Below are positions 33,301-44,890 of a stretch of 64,000 nucleotides of DNA, in pieces. How positions within the stretch are numbered: position 1 is the first letter of the stretch; each line of letters begins with the position of its first letter. The stretch is from assembly GCF_021730395.1 (NCBI RefSeq), contig NC_069362.1:66667501-66731500 (forward strand), given 5' to 3'. The notes beneath the pieces were generated by a model. It did not search any database and was not told where the DNA came from. It worked only from the letters and a program-made list of their open reading frames with translations. The DNA is from Mercenaria mercenaria (lineage: Eukaryota; Mollusca; Bivalvia; Venerida; Veneridae). A program made the translations under genes and the position numbers.

Positions 33301-36300
33301 TGTAAATGATAAGAAAATGCTATTTTACATTAACAAAATGTTTTGATTTTTTTTTAAGAATGAAAAGCATCCAACAAATAGCATTAGTTTTCAGACAACA
33401 TGGCATGTTTTCACTTGCAGATAAAAGAATGAAAATCTGTATAAATTCAATATAGATGTTATTTGCTGGTGACGTATGATATGTTTACAACATAATATTC
33501 CTTTTACAATTATAGGATGAAAGTAGAAAGATGGAGGTGTGTGTAGCGAAGACTTTACAGTTGTTAGATAAAGACAAGAATAATGATGAAATTGTATCCT
33601 ACCTCGAACAGGCAGCAAGTCAAGGCTCTGGGATTGCTGCCTACATGTTGTGGTCACACACAAAATGTAATTTTTCGGTATGTAAATTAATTTCTCATGC
33701 AACACATTTAATTTTTCTTACTTATCAGGAGTGGTCCTGATTTCAGGCTTTTAAATGCCAAATTCCCGTGTATAGCTCTATTGGGAAAGGGGAATTCAGA
33801 CTTTTAAATATAGATTTTCAGTTGAATTCCAAACGTGTATATAGCCTTTTTGGATCTTTTTATTGAAAGAAATCTCTGTTTGGTGGAACTAAGTGGTATC
33901 TTTATATAAATGAAACTGTAAGTGTAAGTTTTATAGGACTGTTGTTTTATGTATTCATGCTCTACATTTCAGGTGTTAGATAAAGCTGGGGAACTAGAAT
34001 GTATACGTAAACTACGTGATATATGCAGCCTAGGACATATTGATGCTAAACTAGAGCTATGTAAATACTACGCTGTTTCCAAATATGGCGGTATATGCAA
34101 ATCCAAAGCCATGTCTTTCATTCGAGATTTCGTGCATTCCGTCCCTGCCCTCAATACTCAGGAGAGCTTCCAGCGATCTCAGGAACTTACTGCCTCAATG
34201 AGGTAAGTTGTATTGGAATTCTCCAGTAAATACATTTTGTTAAGCATATAAACTAAACTTTAAGGATGTTCAACTTCAGATAAATGACAGAAAGCACTAT
34301 CCGAGTGGGTAACTTTATCTGTGTCTGTATAAAGAGATGGGCAGGTTAAATTTTCATAATTTTTCGTTATTTCAAGCAGTGTTCAGTGAAATATTTATCT
34401 AAACTTTCACTGTGCAATACTTGTCATAATGTTGTTTTCAAGACTGAAATATTTTGTGTAAGTTTCATTTAGATGTATGTTATTGTCTGTTTCAGATATA
34501 TTCTAGTAGACTGGTTAGCTGAGGTAGCTGCCATGAAGTTGTTTTCGACACACACATTCCACGTGGCTGTTGGGGTTGTGGATCGGTTTCTTCAAGTAAA
34601 CTCTGTACCCAGGTCCAAGCTTCAGTTGCTCGGTGTTTCAGCTATGGTTCTATGCTCAAGGTAGGAATCAAATTACAAACTTGCCAATTATCAGTGAAAA
34701 AGTGTTTAGACAGTGGTTTAAGATGAGATTGAATTAAGTTCCTAATGAGTTATGACAGTGGAGAATGCTTTGAGAAAATCTGTTAATAGAAGTTTTCAGA
34801 GCCTGCTAAAGTTGTTCTTTAATAATGATGAAGTTTTTGTTCAAATCTGTTTTAACATATTACATTTAATTTTTGAAATTACATTTATATTACAATTAAA
34901 CGGAAGTTTGTTCTGAGTGAATTTAAGTTTGGATTTTGTGTGTTTAGGTTACTTGGTTCTGACATTATCACAATACGAGAAGCTGCCTGGCTAACTGACA
35001 ACACATACAAATATGAAGATGTCGTAAGAATGATGGGAGAAATCACGGCAACATTGCGTGGAAATCTGCGTACTGCAACAAGCGTTGACTTTGCTGAAAT
35101 CTTCAACACTATATTGAGTCATGATCGTCGTCTATGTTACCTGTCTCAGTATATCTGTGAACTTGCATTGCTACAGGCGGAGATGGGACAGTACAGTCCT
35201 GCAGAAACAGCTGCTAGTGCTGTTCTCCTGTCCAGACTCCTTACAAAGATGGGTAAGTGTTTATAAATGATGTTGTTTTCCATCTATAACAGCAACTTGG
35301 GTTTTGGCAATAAGTTCTTCAGTTTGCAAAGATTTTGATAAGCAGATGATATTGTAGATGTCAGACACATAAAATGAAATAGTTTGATGATTTTTCAGTG
35401 AGATATTGTTTACACTGTAGAAATTAAGTACAATGGTATTTTGTCTTTATAGATGATGCATGGCCTAGTACAATGCAAGAAGCAACAGGGTTCTGTATAG
35501 AAGACTTGAACAGATGTGCCTTCCATATGCACGAGAAATGGTAGGTTTTCAGCAAAACAGTATATTAAATTTAAAAAAAAAATGGGAAAAAAAAACGCCA
35601 AAAAGTTTTATAATGGTTTGAGACCTTAATGCAAAATATCCTTTAAATGTAAGGGATTGCTTAGCAGAATTTTGTCAACAAATAATAAGTATCAGGATTG
35701 TTGACGGTTAATAGAATAGTCAATACATTTTATGTTAAATTCTAATGCAAATACGTATGTATTAAGTTTTCTGTGATTTTCTGTTGTACAGTTTCCTGGA
35801 GGGTTCTGTAGTGGATCACCGAGATGTTACGCTGCAAGCAGTAAAGCAGAGGTACGCTGATGATGACTGTTGCCGAGTCAGTGAAATTGAAGTAAGTATT
35901 ACAGCAATATCACAATATATGCATTTCTAGAATTATTGGACAGAACATGTATTTTAATTATTTTTCTTAACTATGGATAAAAAGTCATTTTAGAAGCAAC
36001 CAAAACAAAAACACTTCCCAGACATTGTTATAATGCTGATTTCCTTTTTTATCTTTTGCAGATAATTAGTTACAAAGATTTGTGCAAGAGTTTGGGAGTC
36101 ACTCATCATATTGTGCATGGGATGGACATCCACGTGCGTTTCAGAAACGACGATGAGCTGATAGTGTCACCTCAGAAGAAGAGGCGGCGAACTGGTCTGA
36201 GGAGTGAATCCAACAAGACAACAAGTACTCCCAAAACTCCTAGAACCAGGCTCCATAGACCAGTCATTGACTCCCCAATGTTAAACGACTCTCCAAGATT

Positions 36301-37193
36301 GAATGAATCGGTGCTGTCAGGGTATGATGGTGACAGAGAAGATGATCTTGATGATTCTATCATCATTGATGGTACTTACTTTTTTCTCTGATATATCTAA
36401 TGTTGTTTAAAATACGTTATCATCATAGCTGTGTGTAGTTAAATTTATCAAAGAATACAAGTTATGTAATATTTAATGCTGTGAATGATTCCTGGGATAT
36501 GTTGTATTTATTATTCATCTCATATCCGATTTGTAAGAAAAGTTATTTGACCACTTTTTATTTTGAAATAGAATGATTTAAATAATTTTAAATACATGTA
36601 TCTGTTGGGCATAGCCAACATAAGATATGATTAATACATCATGTATATACAAAAAAGTAATTTCAAATTTGTAAATTTCAGAGAGCATCGAGGATCTCAA
36701 GCGTGAAGTTTTGTCAGATGAAGGAATGCTGGGAAATGAAGGGGACCATATTTCTGTTTTCTCTAGTGACAATACCAGATCTCCACAGAAGTCGACATTT
36801 AATTTCTCCGCACCATCACCCTTTAAACAATGTCTTTCATTTTCAAGCTCAAAGTTTGACTGTGATTATTCATCTCAAATATCATCATCACAGAGCTCTC
36901 ATGATAGCGACGGTCCATCCACCTCGATGGGATTGTGTTCTAGTTCTGACAATAGTGCATTTTCTACATCATTCATTAATTTGCGATCCACTTCCATGAC
37001 ATTACGATCGGCAACCGTTACCTCTGGTGCATGTGGCTCTCTTTCCAGTGATTCAGAGTGTGACATTAGTGGACTGTCTGGAATTAAGCGATTAAAGAGT
37101 TCACGATCACCTAGGCATATGACCTTGAGAAATACCCCAAAAAGACGAAGTCGTAGGATCAGTGGTGGCAGCAGAACATTCATCTTCAAATAA
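30308..37193 (+). CDS. CCNF: Cyclin F (FBXO1), 13 exons, complete
   Basis: Exons: 30308-30314, 31614-31780, 32293-32399, 32643-32710, 33107-33297, 33516-33677, 33973-34202, 34496-34660, 34948-35252, 35453-35540, 35792-35891, 36062-36371, 36682-37193; 2412 nt, 803 residues plus stop (human 786). All introns are GT-AG and all phases join. F-box at about 32-78 (LTIWDLPEEILIHLLKSL); helical region with AYLYNEG and WLFIRPPWS; cyclin N box from about 310 with MRYILVDWLAEVAAMK, whose hydrophobic patch binds RxL substrates; WLTDNTYKYEDVVRMMGEI; cyclin C box to about 545; basic nuclear signal KKRRR near 569; Ser-rich tail. Cyclin F is the substrate receptor of an SCF ubiquitin ligase acting in G2 on CP110, RRM2 and others; it does not activate a CDK. 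The first seven bases are the least certain part; an ATG at 31616 could also be the start. Confidence 0.95.
31614..31780 (+). CDS. CCNF: CCNF exon 2 (residues 3-58), F-box
   Basis: Acceptor TTGCTTTTAG, donor CAG|GTAAAC. Codes TIWDLPEEILIHLLKSLHVK, aligned with human TILSLPEDVLFHILKWLSVE, the Skp1-binding part of the F-box. Confidence 0.92.
32293..32399 (+). CDS. CCNF: CCNF exon 3 (residues 59-94)
   Basis: Acceptor TTTGTTTCAG, donor CAA|GTAAGT, ends in phase 2. End of the F-box and SIWACVTFQESWPSS (human SVWACASFQELWPSP). Confidence 0.94.
32643..32710 (+). CDS. CCNF: CCNF exon 4 (residues 94-117)
   Basis: Acceptor GCATTTTAG, donor GAT|GTAAGT. Codes AAEVGNIEALVKLAIAYLYN, near identical to the vertebrate protein. 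Confidence 0.95.
33107..33297 (+). CDS. CCNF: CCNF exon 5 (residues 117-180)
   Basis: Acceptor TTATTTCAG, donor AAG|GTATGT. Holds TWLFIRPPWSLNGACCK, a cyclin F signature. Confidence 0.95.
33516..33677 (+). CDS. CCNF: CCNF exon 6 (residues 181-234)
   Basis: Acceptor ACAATTATAG, donor TCG|GTATGT. Contains EQAASQGSGIAAYMLW (human EEAAHQGCLTSSYLLW), a Sel1-like helical segment. Confidence 0.92.
33973..34202 (+). CDS. CCNF: CCNF exon 7 (residues 235-311)
   Basis: Acceptor TACATTTCAG, donor GAG|GTAAGT, ends in phase 2. Contains IRKLRDICSLGHIDAKLELC and ends in the Met-Arg of the MRYIL patch. Confidence 0.92.
34496..34660 (+). CDS. CCNF: CCNF exon 8 (residues 311-366), cyclin box N
   Basis: Acceptor TGTCTGTTTCAG, donor AAG|GTAGGA. 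Codes YILVDWLAEVAAMK and VPRSKLQLLGVSAMVLCSR; hydrophobic patch residues and the Lys/Asp pattern of the cyclin fold are kept. Confidence 0.96.
34948..35252 (+). CDS. CCNF: CCNF exon 9 (residues 366-468), end of box N and box C
   Basis: Acceptor TGTGTTTAG, donor ATGG|GTAAGT, ends in phase 1. Contains REAAWLTDNTYKYEDVVRMM, the most conserved stretch of the gene. Confidence 0.97.
35453..35540 (+). CDS. CCNF: CCNF exon 10 (residues 468-497)
   Basis: Acceptor TCTTTATAG, donor ATG|GTAGGT, ends in phase 2. Cyclin box C with WPSTMQEATGFCIEDL (human WTTQLWDLTGFSYEDL). Confidence 0.93.
35792..35891 (+). CDS. CCNF: CCNF exon 11 (residues 497-530)
   Basis: Acceptor TGTTGTACAG, donor GAA|GTAAGT. Contains DVTLQAVKQRYADD (human QVSLTAVKQRFEDK). 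Confidence 0.94.
36062..36371 (+). CDS. CCNF: CCNF exon 12 (residues 531-634), nuclear signal
   Basis: Acceptor CTTTTGCAG, donor TGATG|GTACTT, ends in phase 1. Contains SYKDLCKSLGVTHH, then PQKKRRRTG at about 567-575, the same place as a known human nuclear signal, and Ser/Thr-Pro sites in the start of the tail. Confidence 0.92.
36682..37193 (+). CDS. CCNF: CCNF exon 13 and stop (residues 634-803)
   Basis: Acceptor GTAAATTTCAG, stop TAA at 37191-37193. Ser/Thr-rich tail (PEST-like), unstructured, ending in a strongly basic KRRSRRISGGSR segment. Low conservation, but in phase and following the usual plan of the family. Confidence 0.9.
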
Positions 37194-38225
37194 AGTTACA
37201 ACATGTAATATTGCTACGTGTGCATAATACAAGCATTTCTAGTTCATACAGCATATATGTTGTACTGACCAAAGTTTTGGCATTTCTTGATATTCTAGTG
37301 ATCCCGGAGAGCTTTCACAGAAGATTTTGTGATGCAATGTTCAAAACTAACTTGTGATATCCTTGTCGATACATGTGTACTGACAGGTGTATGAATGATA
37401 ATTGGAGTAAAACAGCCTGATAGGCAGCTACTATGTAATATACAAATTGCTTGTGTAACCCTTTAATCCAAGTGCATTTGTGCTTGTAATGTTCTAGTAC
37501 AGTGTTTCGATGCAGAGCTAAAGCTTTATTAATATGACTTGACTTGTGTATACTTTTAATTCAAAACTTCTGACAACCCCTGGATATTTTTGGCAATCTC
37601 TTTCTTGAAAAATATCAAATCAAATTTAAATTTGATTCCAGGATATGATTGGATAAAAAGGTTATTTAGTATTAATTTTGTCATAATTTTTCTGCCGTAC
37701 AACAAATTTGCTCAAAGCATCATTTCTAAATTCTAGATATTTATGTGTTATTTGTGACTTATCGAAATTTGGTAGATAAAATGGTACTATAGTAACTACA
37801 CTATTAAAGTTATTTACAACATATTTTTCTAAATTTGTAAATTTCAAAATTACACCATTTTGTAATATGACAGATCAAAGATATCGAAGGGGCATTTGAA
37901 GTTTAGTTGAACTCATACATTTTGAAAGAAATTTGAAAAAAAAAGAAGCTTTTTAGAGACATTGTTGTGACACATGTATAACTACTATTTATTACAAGAA
38001 CTTGTGTAAGATATAATTAAGTTATCCAATGAAGTGCTATAATTTAATTAGATTACACTTTATATGCCAGGCATTTGAAGTGAATGTGATTTTCTAATCA
38101 GATTTTTTTTTTTTAATTTTGTAAATTTTGTAAATCTTATATATTTGATGATTGTTTTATTTGTACCCATAAGATTGGTTTTTGAATACAGTTTTTTTTT
38201 TATAATAAACTGTCTTTTTGTAAAA
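37194..38225 (+). promoter_or_regulatory. CCNF 3' UTR with poly(A) signals
   Basis: AATAAA at 38204-38209, followed by a T-rich run and an A run, is the best signal; others stand near 38250 and 38418. The UTR is AT-rich, with ATTTA-like motifs as in short-lived cell-cycle mRNAs. Confidence 0.5.
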
Positions 38226-39058
38226 AAAAATTAACATTCATCATAATACTATTAATAAAACTAAATTGATATTCAATTTGCCCATGTATTTTATGTACAA
38301 TGATGATAAATTATTTGGGAAATGCAGCACACCATGTGCTTTAAACAGTAATGTTTTAGTCTATACCTAGAATCATGTTTGGTGCACAGTATTTATGTAG
38401 GTTAGATTTTATATTGAATAAACCATTCACTGCATTGAGAAAGGAAAATCAATATGGAGAAGTCACTGGTGTCAGAGGCTTTTATTTATCAGTGTCTTGG
38501 ATAATTTTTACATTCAGCCAGTTTTTGATAGAATAATCTACTGGAACTTTGTATGAATGTTCCAAGATAAAGCTTATTTGAGACAAGTTTTCTTTTTGCA
38601 AAGCAAATTTGAAATTTAGAAACAACATTTTTATCAGTATGACACACTGACCACATACTATGTGGGCTTTCCATAGTTTTCTCTGTTGGTAGTAGCTTTA
38701 TTTAAATTCAAAACCAAGCTTCTGTTTTAAAGAAGTATGGGTTACCTGTATCTACAGTAGGTGCATGGCAAGTCATTTTGTGCTATCAAACTTACAACTT
38801 CAGCTTCTACTACTAACCACTAATAATGCACCAGTTGTGCTTTTTGTATAATCACAATATTGGGAAAAACACTAGTCAGTTTTTAGATAATTGAGTTTTA
38901 TTTTTACTTCTAATCATTACACAGTATTGTTAATATGTTTATTAGATTATATATGAAGCTTTTCACTGCCTAAATCACAACATGTGTGTTGTTGATATTT
39001 GTTGTCTGTTTTGTTAGATTTTCATCAGTTACTTTTATAAATAGAGAAATTACAGCCA

Positions 39059-39251
39059 TTAACCCTTAGACTGCTAAATTTCTATAATAGACTGGTCCAT
39101 CATTCAGTTTGGGCAATACCATTTAATATTCAAAGTCGAGTTCACTGAAAATTTACTGATTGAATAGCAAACAGTGCAAACCATGATCAGCCTGATCTTG
39201 GTCTTCACTGGTCGCAAAGGCATAATCACTTGCCGCCAGCAGGCAGGTTAA
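39059..39251. mobile_element. Palindromic MITE family B, copy 2 (TTAA ends)
   Basis: Ends TTAACCCTTAGACTGC / GCAGGCAGGTTAA; the inside carries the family B motif ACCATGATCAGCC and the GACCAGTG / CACTGGTC arms in the opposite orientation to the copy at 12608. TTAA at both borders. Confidence 0.7.
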
Positions 39252-40159
39252 CAAGAAGTCTAGCTCTTTGAACAGTCATTCAATTTTCTTAAATAAGACT
39301 TCATTGTAAAAAAAGTATTTGGTAACAAAATTTAGCATACAGTATACTCCTGCAGAATAACCAAGGAGTTATTATTGCATTTTTGATCCTTGCTTGTGTA
39401 TTTAATATCAGCAGACTTTGGTGCTGTTTAAGTTAAAAATTGTATGAAAGGTTATTTATTGTATGTTAAAGTAGAGTAGTGTTGTTAATGTGTGTCTTTG
39501 TGTGTTAAAGTATAACACAGAAATGTGTAAATATGTTGTTGCCATATATATGTACATGTATCTAATACTCGTGTACCTCCTACCTGTACATACAGTAAGC
39601 TTCAGTACCATGTTACCTTGTCAATGGCTCGTCTGTCTTAACAAAAGGCGAGTCAGTTTCAATTTTTAAGCATATTTTGTCCAAAGAATGCAGAAAGGGA
39701 GGCTTACAATGTATGTTTTCTGTCTGTCCTGTCCATCTTTCTATCTTCTCACTGTTAGGCCAGTATAATACAATCTGAGGTTTTCATCTCTGCATATATC
39801 ATACTACACTTCACGGTCAGTTACATTTCAATAATTGCAGCATTTTAGATATTGGATTTCCATAAATTCTGTGAAAATATATATTCCTTATAAGAGATGA
39901 AACTCAGGTTTGGTTTGTTTTGGTCTATGTTATAGATTTGATTACTGTTAATGAGATATGCACATTATGTCTATGATTATTATATATATATATATATATT
40001 ACTGGATATATTTTTGTATCAAATAAATGAAATGAAATTTCAACTTCAGTCACTGGTTAGTTTTATACAACTCTTACTCAACATAGCAAGTGCAAAAATT
40101 GCCATTATCATATCCCCAGATGCAAAGTATATGGTGGCTATATTGGAGTCTTGTCCATT

Positions 40160-40440
40160 TGTCTGTCAATCCATACATATTTATGTCTGCTCGGTATCTT
40201 CTTAACTGCTGGTAAGATTTTCATAAAACTTGCATCACTTATTTATCTTATCAAAACAGAGCCGAGATTACAACTTTGGTCACTGGTTCCAAGGTCAAGG
40301 TTATACTTGGAGGTCAAAGATCAGATAGCTTAAATTTGTGTTAGTTCAAAATTTCCAAAACCACAGGAATGATTTTCATAAAACTAGCATCAGTTGTTAA
40401 AGCACCAACTTTTAATACCCTGGCAGTAACTTTTGTAGGA
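40160..40440. repeat. Two diverged copies of a tandem-repeat unit
   Basis: GATTTTCATAAAACT recurs near 40215 and 40373 with a GGTCAAGGT-containing stretch between them, as in the larger islands. Probably a fragment of one. Confidence 0.5.
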
Positions 40441-40638
40441 GAGGCCTATCAAATAACAATGCCTAAAATAGCTCGCTTTCAATGATTCACAAGCAAATAT
40501 AAACAATGGGCAGTTGAAGAAGAAACATGAGCTTACATGTTTTGATGGTTACAGGGAAACTTCAAATCTAGCTTTTCTCTTATTGCTGACATGCCCATTA
40601 ATTGAGATAATCTAACAATCAATGTAGAAATAATTAAG

Positions 40639-40807
40639 AAATAATATATCTCATCCAGTGATTTGTCGTTGAATAAATCATTGTTTGGAGTTCAGATGCG
40701 AAGGAATTATATCACGAGGGCGCGGCCCGAGTGATATAATAATATGCATCTGAACGACAAACAATGATTTATTCAAGAGCAAATCACTAAATGAGATATA
40801 TTATTTC
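40639..40807. mobile_element. Foldback element with CpG-rich centre, copy 1
   Basis: Arms AATAATATATCTCAT / ATGAGATATATTATT and TCATTGTTTG / CAAACAATGA flank the centre CACGAGGGCGCGGCCCGAGT. Further out, CTAACACATT (40812) and its partner GTGTTAGAA (41015) suggest a larger inverted structure. No coding capacity. Confidence 0.6.
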
Positions 40808-41172
40808 GATTCTAACACATTACCAAGGATTTTTAAGTACATCCTTGACGACATTCATGAAATATTTGCTCGTTTTCAATCAGTTTCTTTTCCAGCGTGC
40901 CGCTATGCCATTTGACGCTATGACATAATAATTGTGACGTCAGAACAGTGATTTGTTGTATAATAATTCACTGTGTTCAGCCTTCTTTGTTTAATAGGAA
41001 AATGAATCGGATCGTGTTAGAATAAGGTATTCAAGTTTGGGATGTAGAACAATACACACTATCAGTTTGTTTTTTGATAAAATGAACCATGTGGGAATTG
41101 TTTACATTCTCTATTTTCCAGTGTTCATGACCTCATTAGCTCCTTTTTTTGAAAGTTAGTTTAAATTATGTT

Positions 41173-41830
41173 TATGCCCCCCTTCGAAGAAGGAGGGGTA
41201 TATTGTTTTACTGATGTCAGTCCGTAGACCAGTTGGTTTCCAAATGATAACTCCAGAATGCTTGGGACTAGGATAGGTTGATAATGACCAGCAGATGACC
41301 CCTATTGATTTTGAGATCAATAGGTCAAAGTCACAGTGACCCGGAACAGTTACTGTGAAATCATTAAAATTCGTGGGGGACTAATTTTCGTGGTTGAGTC
41401 AATCCACGAAATTTAATCCCAACAAACAAGTAAAATTCCCATTCATTATATCGTGGGCTGAGCACGAAACTATTGTAACTGTATATAAATCAAGAACAAG
41501 ATACAATAGTTTCGCGCTCAGCCCTCGATATGTTAAAAAGTTGAAATCCACGAATTCATATCCCCACGAAATTGCCGTTTTGACCAAAACCACGAAAATT
41601 CGTGCCCACGAAATTAAATGATTTTACAGTAAACAGTTTCGGACGATAACTTAAGAACGCTTGGGCCTAGGATCACGAAACTTAATATGGAGGTTGATCA
41701 TGAGCAGCAGATGACCCCTACGGATTCTGAGATAAGTAGGTCAAAGGTCAAGGTCACGATAACCTGGTACAGTTAAACTGTTTCCAGACTATAACTTGAA
41801 CAATAAAAAGATTATGACTGCATCAGGAGC
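41173..41830 (+). mobile_element. Tandem-repeat island with CCTTCG hairpin end, partial
   Basis: Begins with the hairpin ATGCCCCCCTTCGAAGAAGG and has about three units of GGTCAAAGTCACAGTGACC-like sequence. The matching end type, CCTCCCTTCGGGGGCATAA, is at 58556. The island is interrupted by the MITE at 41351. Confidence 0.55.
41351..41631. mobile_element. Palindromic MITE family C, copy 2
   Basis: 281 bp, ends TACTGTGAAATCATTAAAA / AATGATTTTACAGTA, with AACAGT on both sides (41345-41350 and 41632-41637) as a target duplication. The centre carries an extra hairpin, CTATTGTAACTG...GATACAATAG, absent from copy 1. Confidence 0.75.
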
Positions 41831-42849
41831 ATTGTGTCTACGACTCTGTGAAATATACTTCACGAATTTTTGTTTTAAAATATACACCAATGAAGAATGT
41901 TTTCAAATATGCAATTTTTATAACTTTTTATTTCAGTAGTTTATTAAAATTTTGAAAAGCTCTGATGGTAGCAGCTATTATATAAAAGTGCCCAGCGTAT
42001 CTCTGGCTTATTGGCAGTGGGGGTATTTAGCTCATCAAGAGAACATTGCAGAATGCACATCAGGCCGTTTACAAAACATTCAGCTCGGCTGGTTTGATAA
42101 TGAAACTGTATTGTCATTACATCTAATAGCATTATAACTAATATTTAAGTTATACTAATTTGAAGTGCTATTCAGTATTGATGGCAGTCTCAGTTAGAAT
42201 TTAACCTTAAAGTTTTAGTAATTGATATTAAAATTTTAAACTCCAATTCAGCTGAGCGCGACATCAAATTTTGTGACACGGGCCAGGTCACCATAAGGTC
42301 AAGATCAATAGCTCAATTTTGTCTGCTCATTCTCTTGCAGTGAAAACATTTTATAAAATAGCCATTGTAATCTATCAAGGAAAATGCAGAGCACACAACC
42401 CTGGTCACTTGGTCAGGTCAATTAAGTCATATCAGTTGCTCAATTGTGTCATTCCTTAAATTCTGAAACACGGTAGATTTCTCATAAGTATGCCAAGTTC
42501 TGATCACATATTTTACTTGCCCTGTATCAAAACGGTAGCTCTAGTTGTCCTGTTGGTCAAGTTTTCCCATATGAAACTCCTGTTGAACGAAATCATCCTG
42601 TCTAAATGTGTAAAGATACACTTTGAAAACAAATTTAATATTCCTTCAATAAACACTTATTAGATAATTAAATTTTACTCTACCATTTAACTCATTAAAT
42701 GCTTGTCTCTTTAACCTTTATCGCTAGATGACTCACATTAACGGCGGTGATGTCAAGTTTTTGTTGCGATCAAAAAAGAGCGCTACTATATTTTATCTAC
42801 TAATTTAGATTAAAGGCATATTAGAATTAAAATGATTTAGCATAATCGT

Positions 42850-42973
42850 ATTTTAGCACTATTTATACACTCAGGCGGTAATACATCGTACAAATAATTT
42901 CACTCGCGCTGCGCCCTCGTGAAATTATTACGCCTGACGTATAACCGCCAATCGTGCATAAATAGTGCTAAAG
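42850..42973. mobile_element. Foldback element with CpG-rich centre, copy 2
   Basis: Arms TTTAGCACTATTTAT / ATAAATAGTGCTAAA and GGCGGT / ACCGCC. The centre, on the minus strand, reads TCACGAGGGCGCAGCGCGAG, almost that of the element at 40639, although the arms are unrelated. Confidence 0.6.
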
Positions 42974-43565
42974 CACTCTTTTTGCTATAAATTATTTCTT
43001 AATTCTGTGAAAATTTCATCAAAATCAAATCGTGAATACTACAGGTTTTTATTATTTTAAACTTCAACCCAAAGTTTCTATGTGGTATGCGTTATATATA
43101 GTTTGGGTGCACATCTTGGCCAATAGGGATGAATACAACAAACCAAGTTGTTCTTAGCTATCTATATGACACTATTCATCAATGAAATGAGTTAAAATGG
43201 AAATTCAAATTAAAAGTGTATTGCTTAATTTACATATTAAGTATTACACTGTATACTGGTATAGGCAATTGGTTTGTTGTCAACATTTCAAATTATCTTC
43301 TACTCTGAAGCTACTGGCCAGAACTCCAGCAAACTGCATTCTGGCAAGGTCCTCTCTCAACTTTGTTTGACCCCTTTTAGGTTTCTAAGGTCTTTTTTTA
43401 GCTCATCTGTTTTCATCGTCCGTTGTCCGTCATCCACAATTTGACTGTTAACACTCTAGAGGTCACATTTTTGGTCCAATCTTAATGAAACTTGGTCAAA
43501 ATGTTAAACTCAATAAAATCTTGAATGAGTTTGATATTGGGTCATCTGGGGTCAAAAACTAGGTC

Positions 43566-43689
43566 CCGCTCATGATGAAATAATGCACAGAGGGGCACTT
43601 GGGGTCTTCCTCCACCATTAAAGCTGGAAAGTCGCCATATGACTTATCATGTGTCGGTGCAACGTTAAATCCAACAACAAAAAAAAAAG
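43566..43689 (+). mobile_element. 5'-truncated SINE tail in island 4
   Basis: Interrupts a GGTCAAAAACTAGGTC-type unit. Contains CACCATTAAAGCTGGAAAGT, then GTGTCGGTGCAACGTTAAAT and a terminal A run, a 3' tail type that is common in bivalve SINEs. The tRNA-like head is missing. Confidence 0.55.
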
Positions 43690-44274
43690 TTTAGTTTGAA
43701 TCTGGGTCATGTAGGGTCAAAAACTAGGTCACCCTGTCAAATCAAAGAAAAAGCTAGTTTTCACTGTAGAAGCCACATTTATGACCATATCTTAATGAAA
43801 CTTGGTCAAAATGTTAATCTTGATGATCTATAGGTCAAGTTCAAATCTTGGTCAAGTGGGGTCAGAAACTAGGTCACTAGGTCAAATCAAAGGAAAAGCT
43901 TGTTTATGCTGCGTTTACACTTAGCCACGATATCCACGATGTCCACGATTTAAAGAAAAGCTCGGAGCTCCACGATTTATTGCACAGATTTTGTATTACT
44001 ACGTTTTCCTACGCTTTTTTACGCTCTCAGTACGTTTTGTTACTACCTGCAGCGTTTTATTACGAAACCAACACGATTCTGGTCGAGATCTGCCACGATT
44101 TTCATCACGTTCTCTCAAGTTCTCTTACGATTACCATGATATGCTATCACGCTTTGTCACGCTCTGTTTAGATCCCTCACGTTATCAAGTTTTGTTATGC
44201 TCTCCTACGATTTATGGTCACGATTTGATCAAGATTGTCACGTTTTGAGCACGACTGGAGTATAAATAGAAATC

Positions 44275-44672
44275 ATGGGTCACCCTCTCATTCTCTCCAG
44301 AGATTTCAAAGAGGAACGAGCTATGCATCAAAGAGCTGAACAAAATGCTGAATTTGCATATTTCGTGTATGCCTATAATAGTTACTCGTCGGCAGCAGCA
44401 ACAAGCAACAGAATAGGGCAGGATATAAGAGAGAAATGAGAAGAAGAAATAGAAAGCTTAAGACCTGGTGGGTGAGACCATGGTTAAGTGGAAACCGAAG
44501 GCACCAACTGGGACAATGCTCTCAACTTTTCACAGAACTCTGGTGTGAAGATGTCGGCTCCAACGTCAACTATGTAAGAATGCCTGCAGATCTAGTGGAA
44601 CTTAGAATCGTGTTTCCACGTTCATCAAGATCCCCATACGATGGAGCATCAAGGTCTGATGTGCTACGTTAA
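44275..44672 (+). pseudogene. Harbinger-type transposase N-terminal remnant
   Basis: Two adjoining frames. The first (44275-44439) reads from MGHPLILSRDF to a stop. The second (44436-44672) has WWVRPWLSGNRRHQLGQ and YVRMPADLVEL, the conserved block before the nuclease domain of Harbinger proteins (usually WVRPW, G.Y..L..EL, F.RM). The DDE nuclease domain, some 200 residues, is absent, so the gene cannot make an active enzyme. Confidence 0.65.
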
Positions 44673-44763
44673 GGTCTGTTAAGCTGCATTACGCTCTACA
44701 ACGATTTCTACGTTCTATCAAGCTCTCTCAAGATTTAAGATAAATCGGGATAATCGTGGCAAA

Positions 44764-44890
44764 ATTTTTGACTGTCAAAAAACTTGGGAACTTGGTGGAA
44801 TCATGATGATCGTAAGGATCGTGACAAAATTTTTGACAGTCAAAAATTTTGCCAGGATCCTTACGATCATCATGATTCCACCAAGTTCCC
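44764..44890. repeat. Inverted repeat inside the Harbinger-related element
   Basis: TTGGTGGAATCATGATGATC and GTAAGGATC on the left pair with GATCATCATGATTCCACCAA on the right, around a loop with AAAATTTTTGACAG repeats. Arms are about 60 bp. It may be a smaller foldback copy inserted in the transposon. Confidence 0.7.

Larger units (their letters stand above)
38226..43399. other. Intergenic stretch without recognised gene
   Basis: AT-rich; only repeats are identified (MITEs at 39059 and 41351, foldbacks at 40639 and 42850, island fragments at 40160 and 41173). A TA run stands at 39979-39999. The open frames, all under 85 codons, have no support. Confidence 0.6.
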
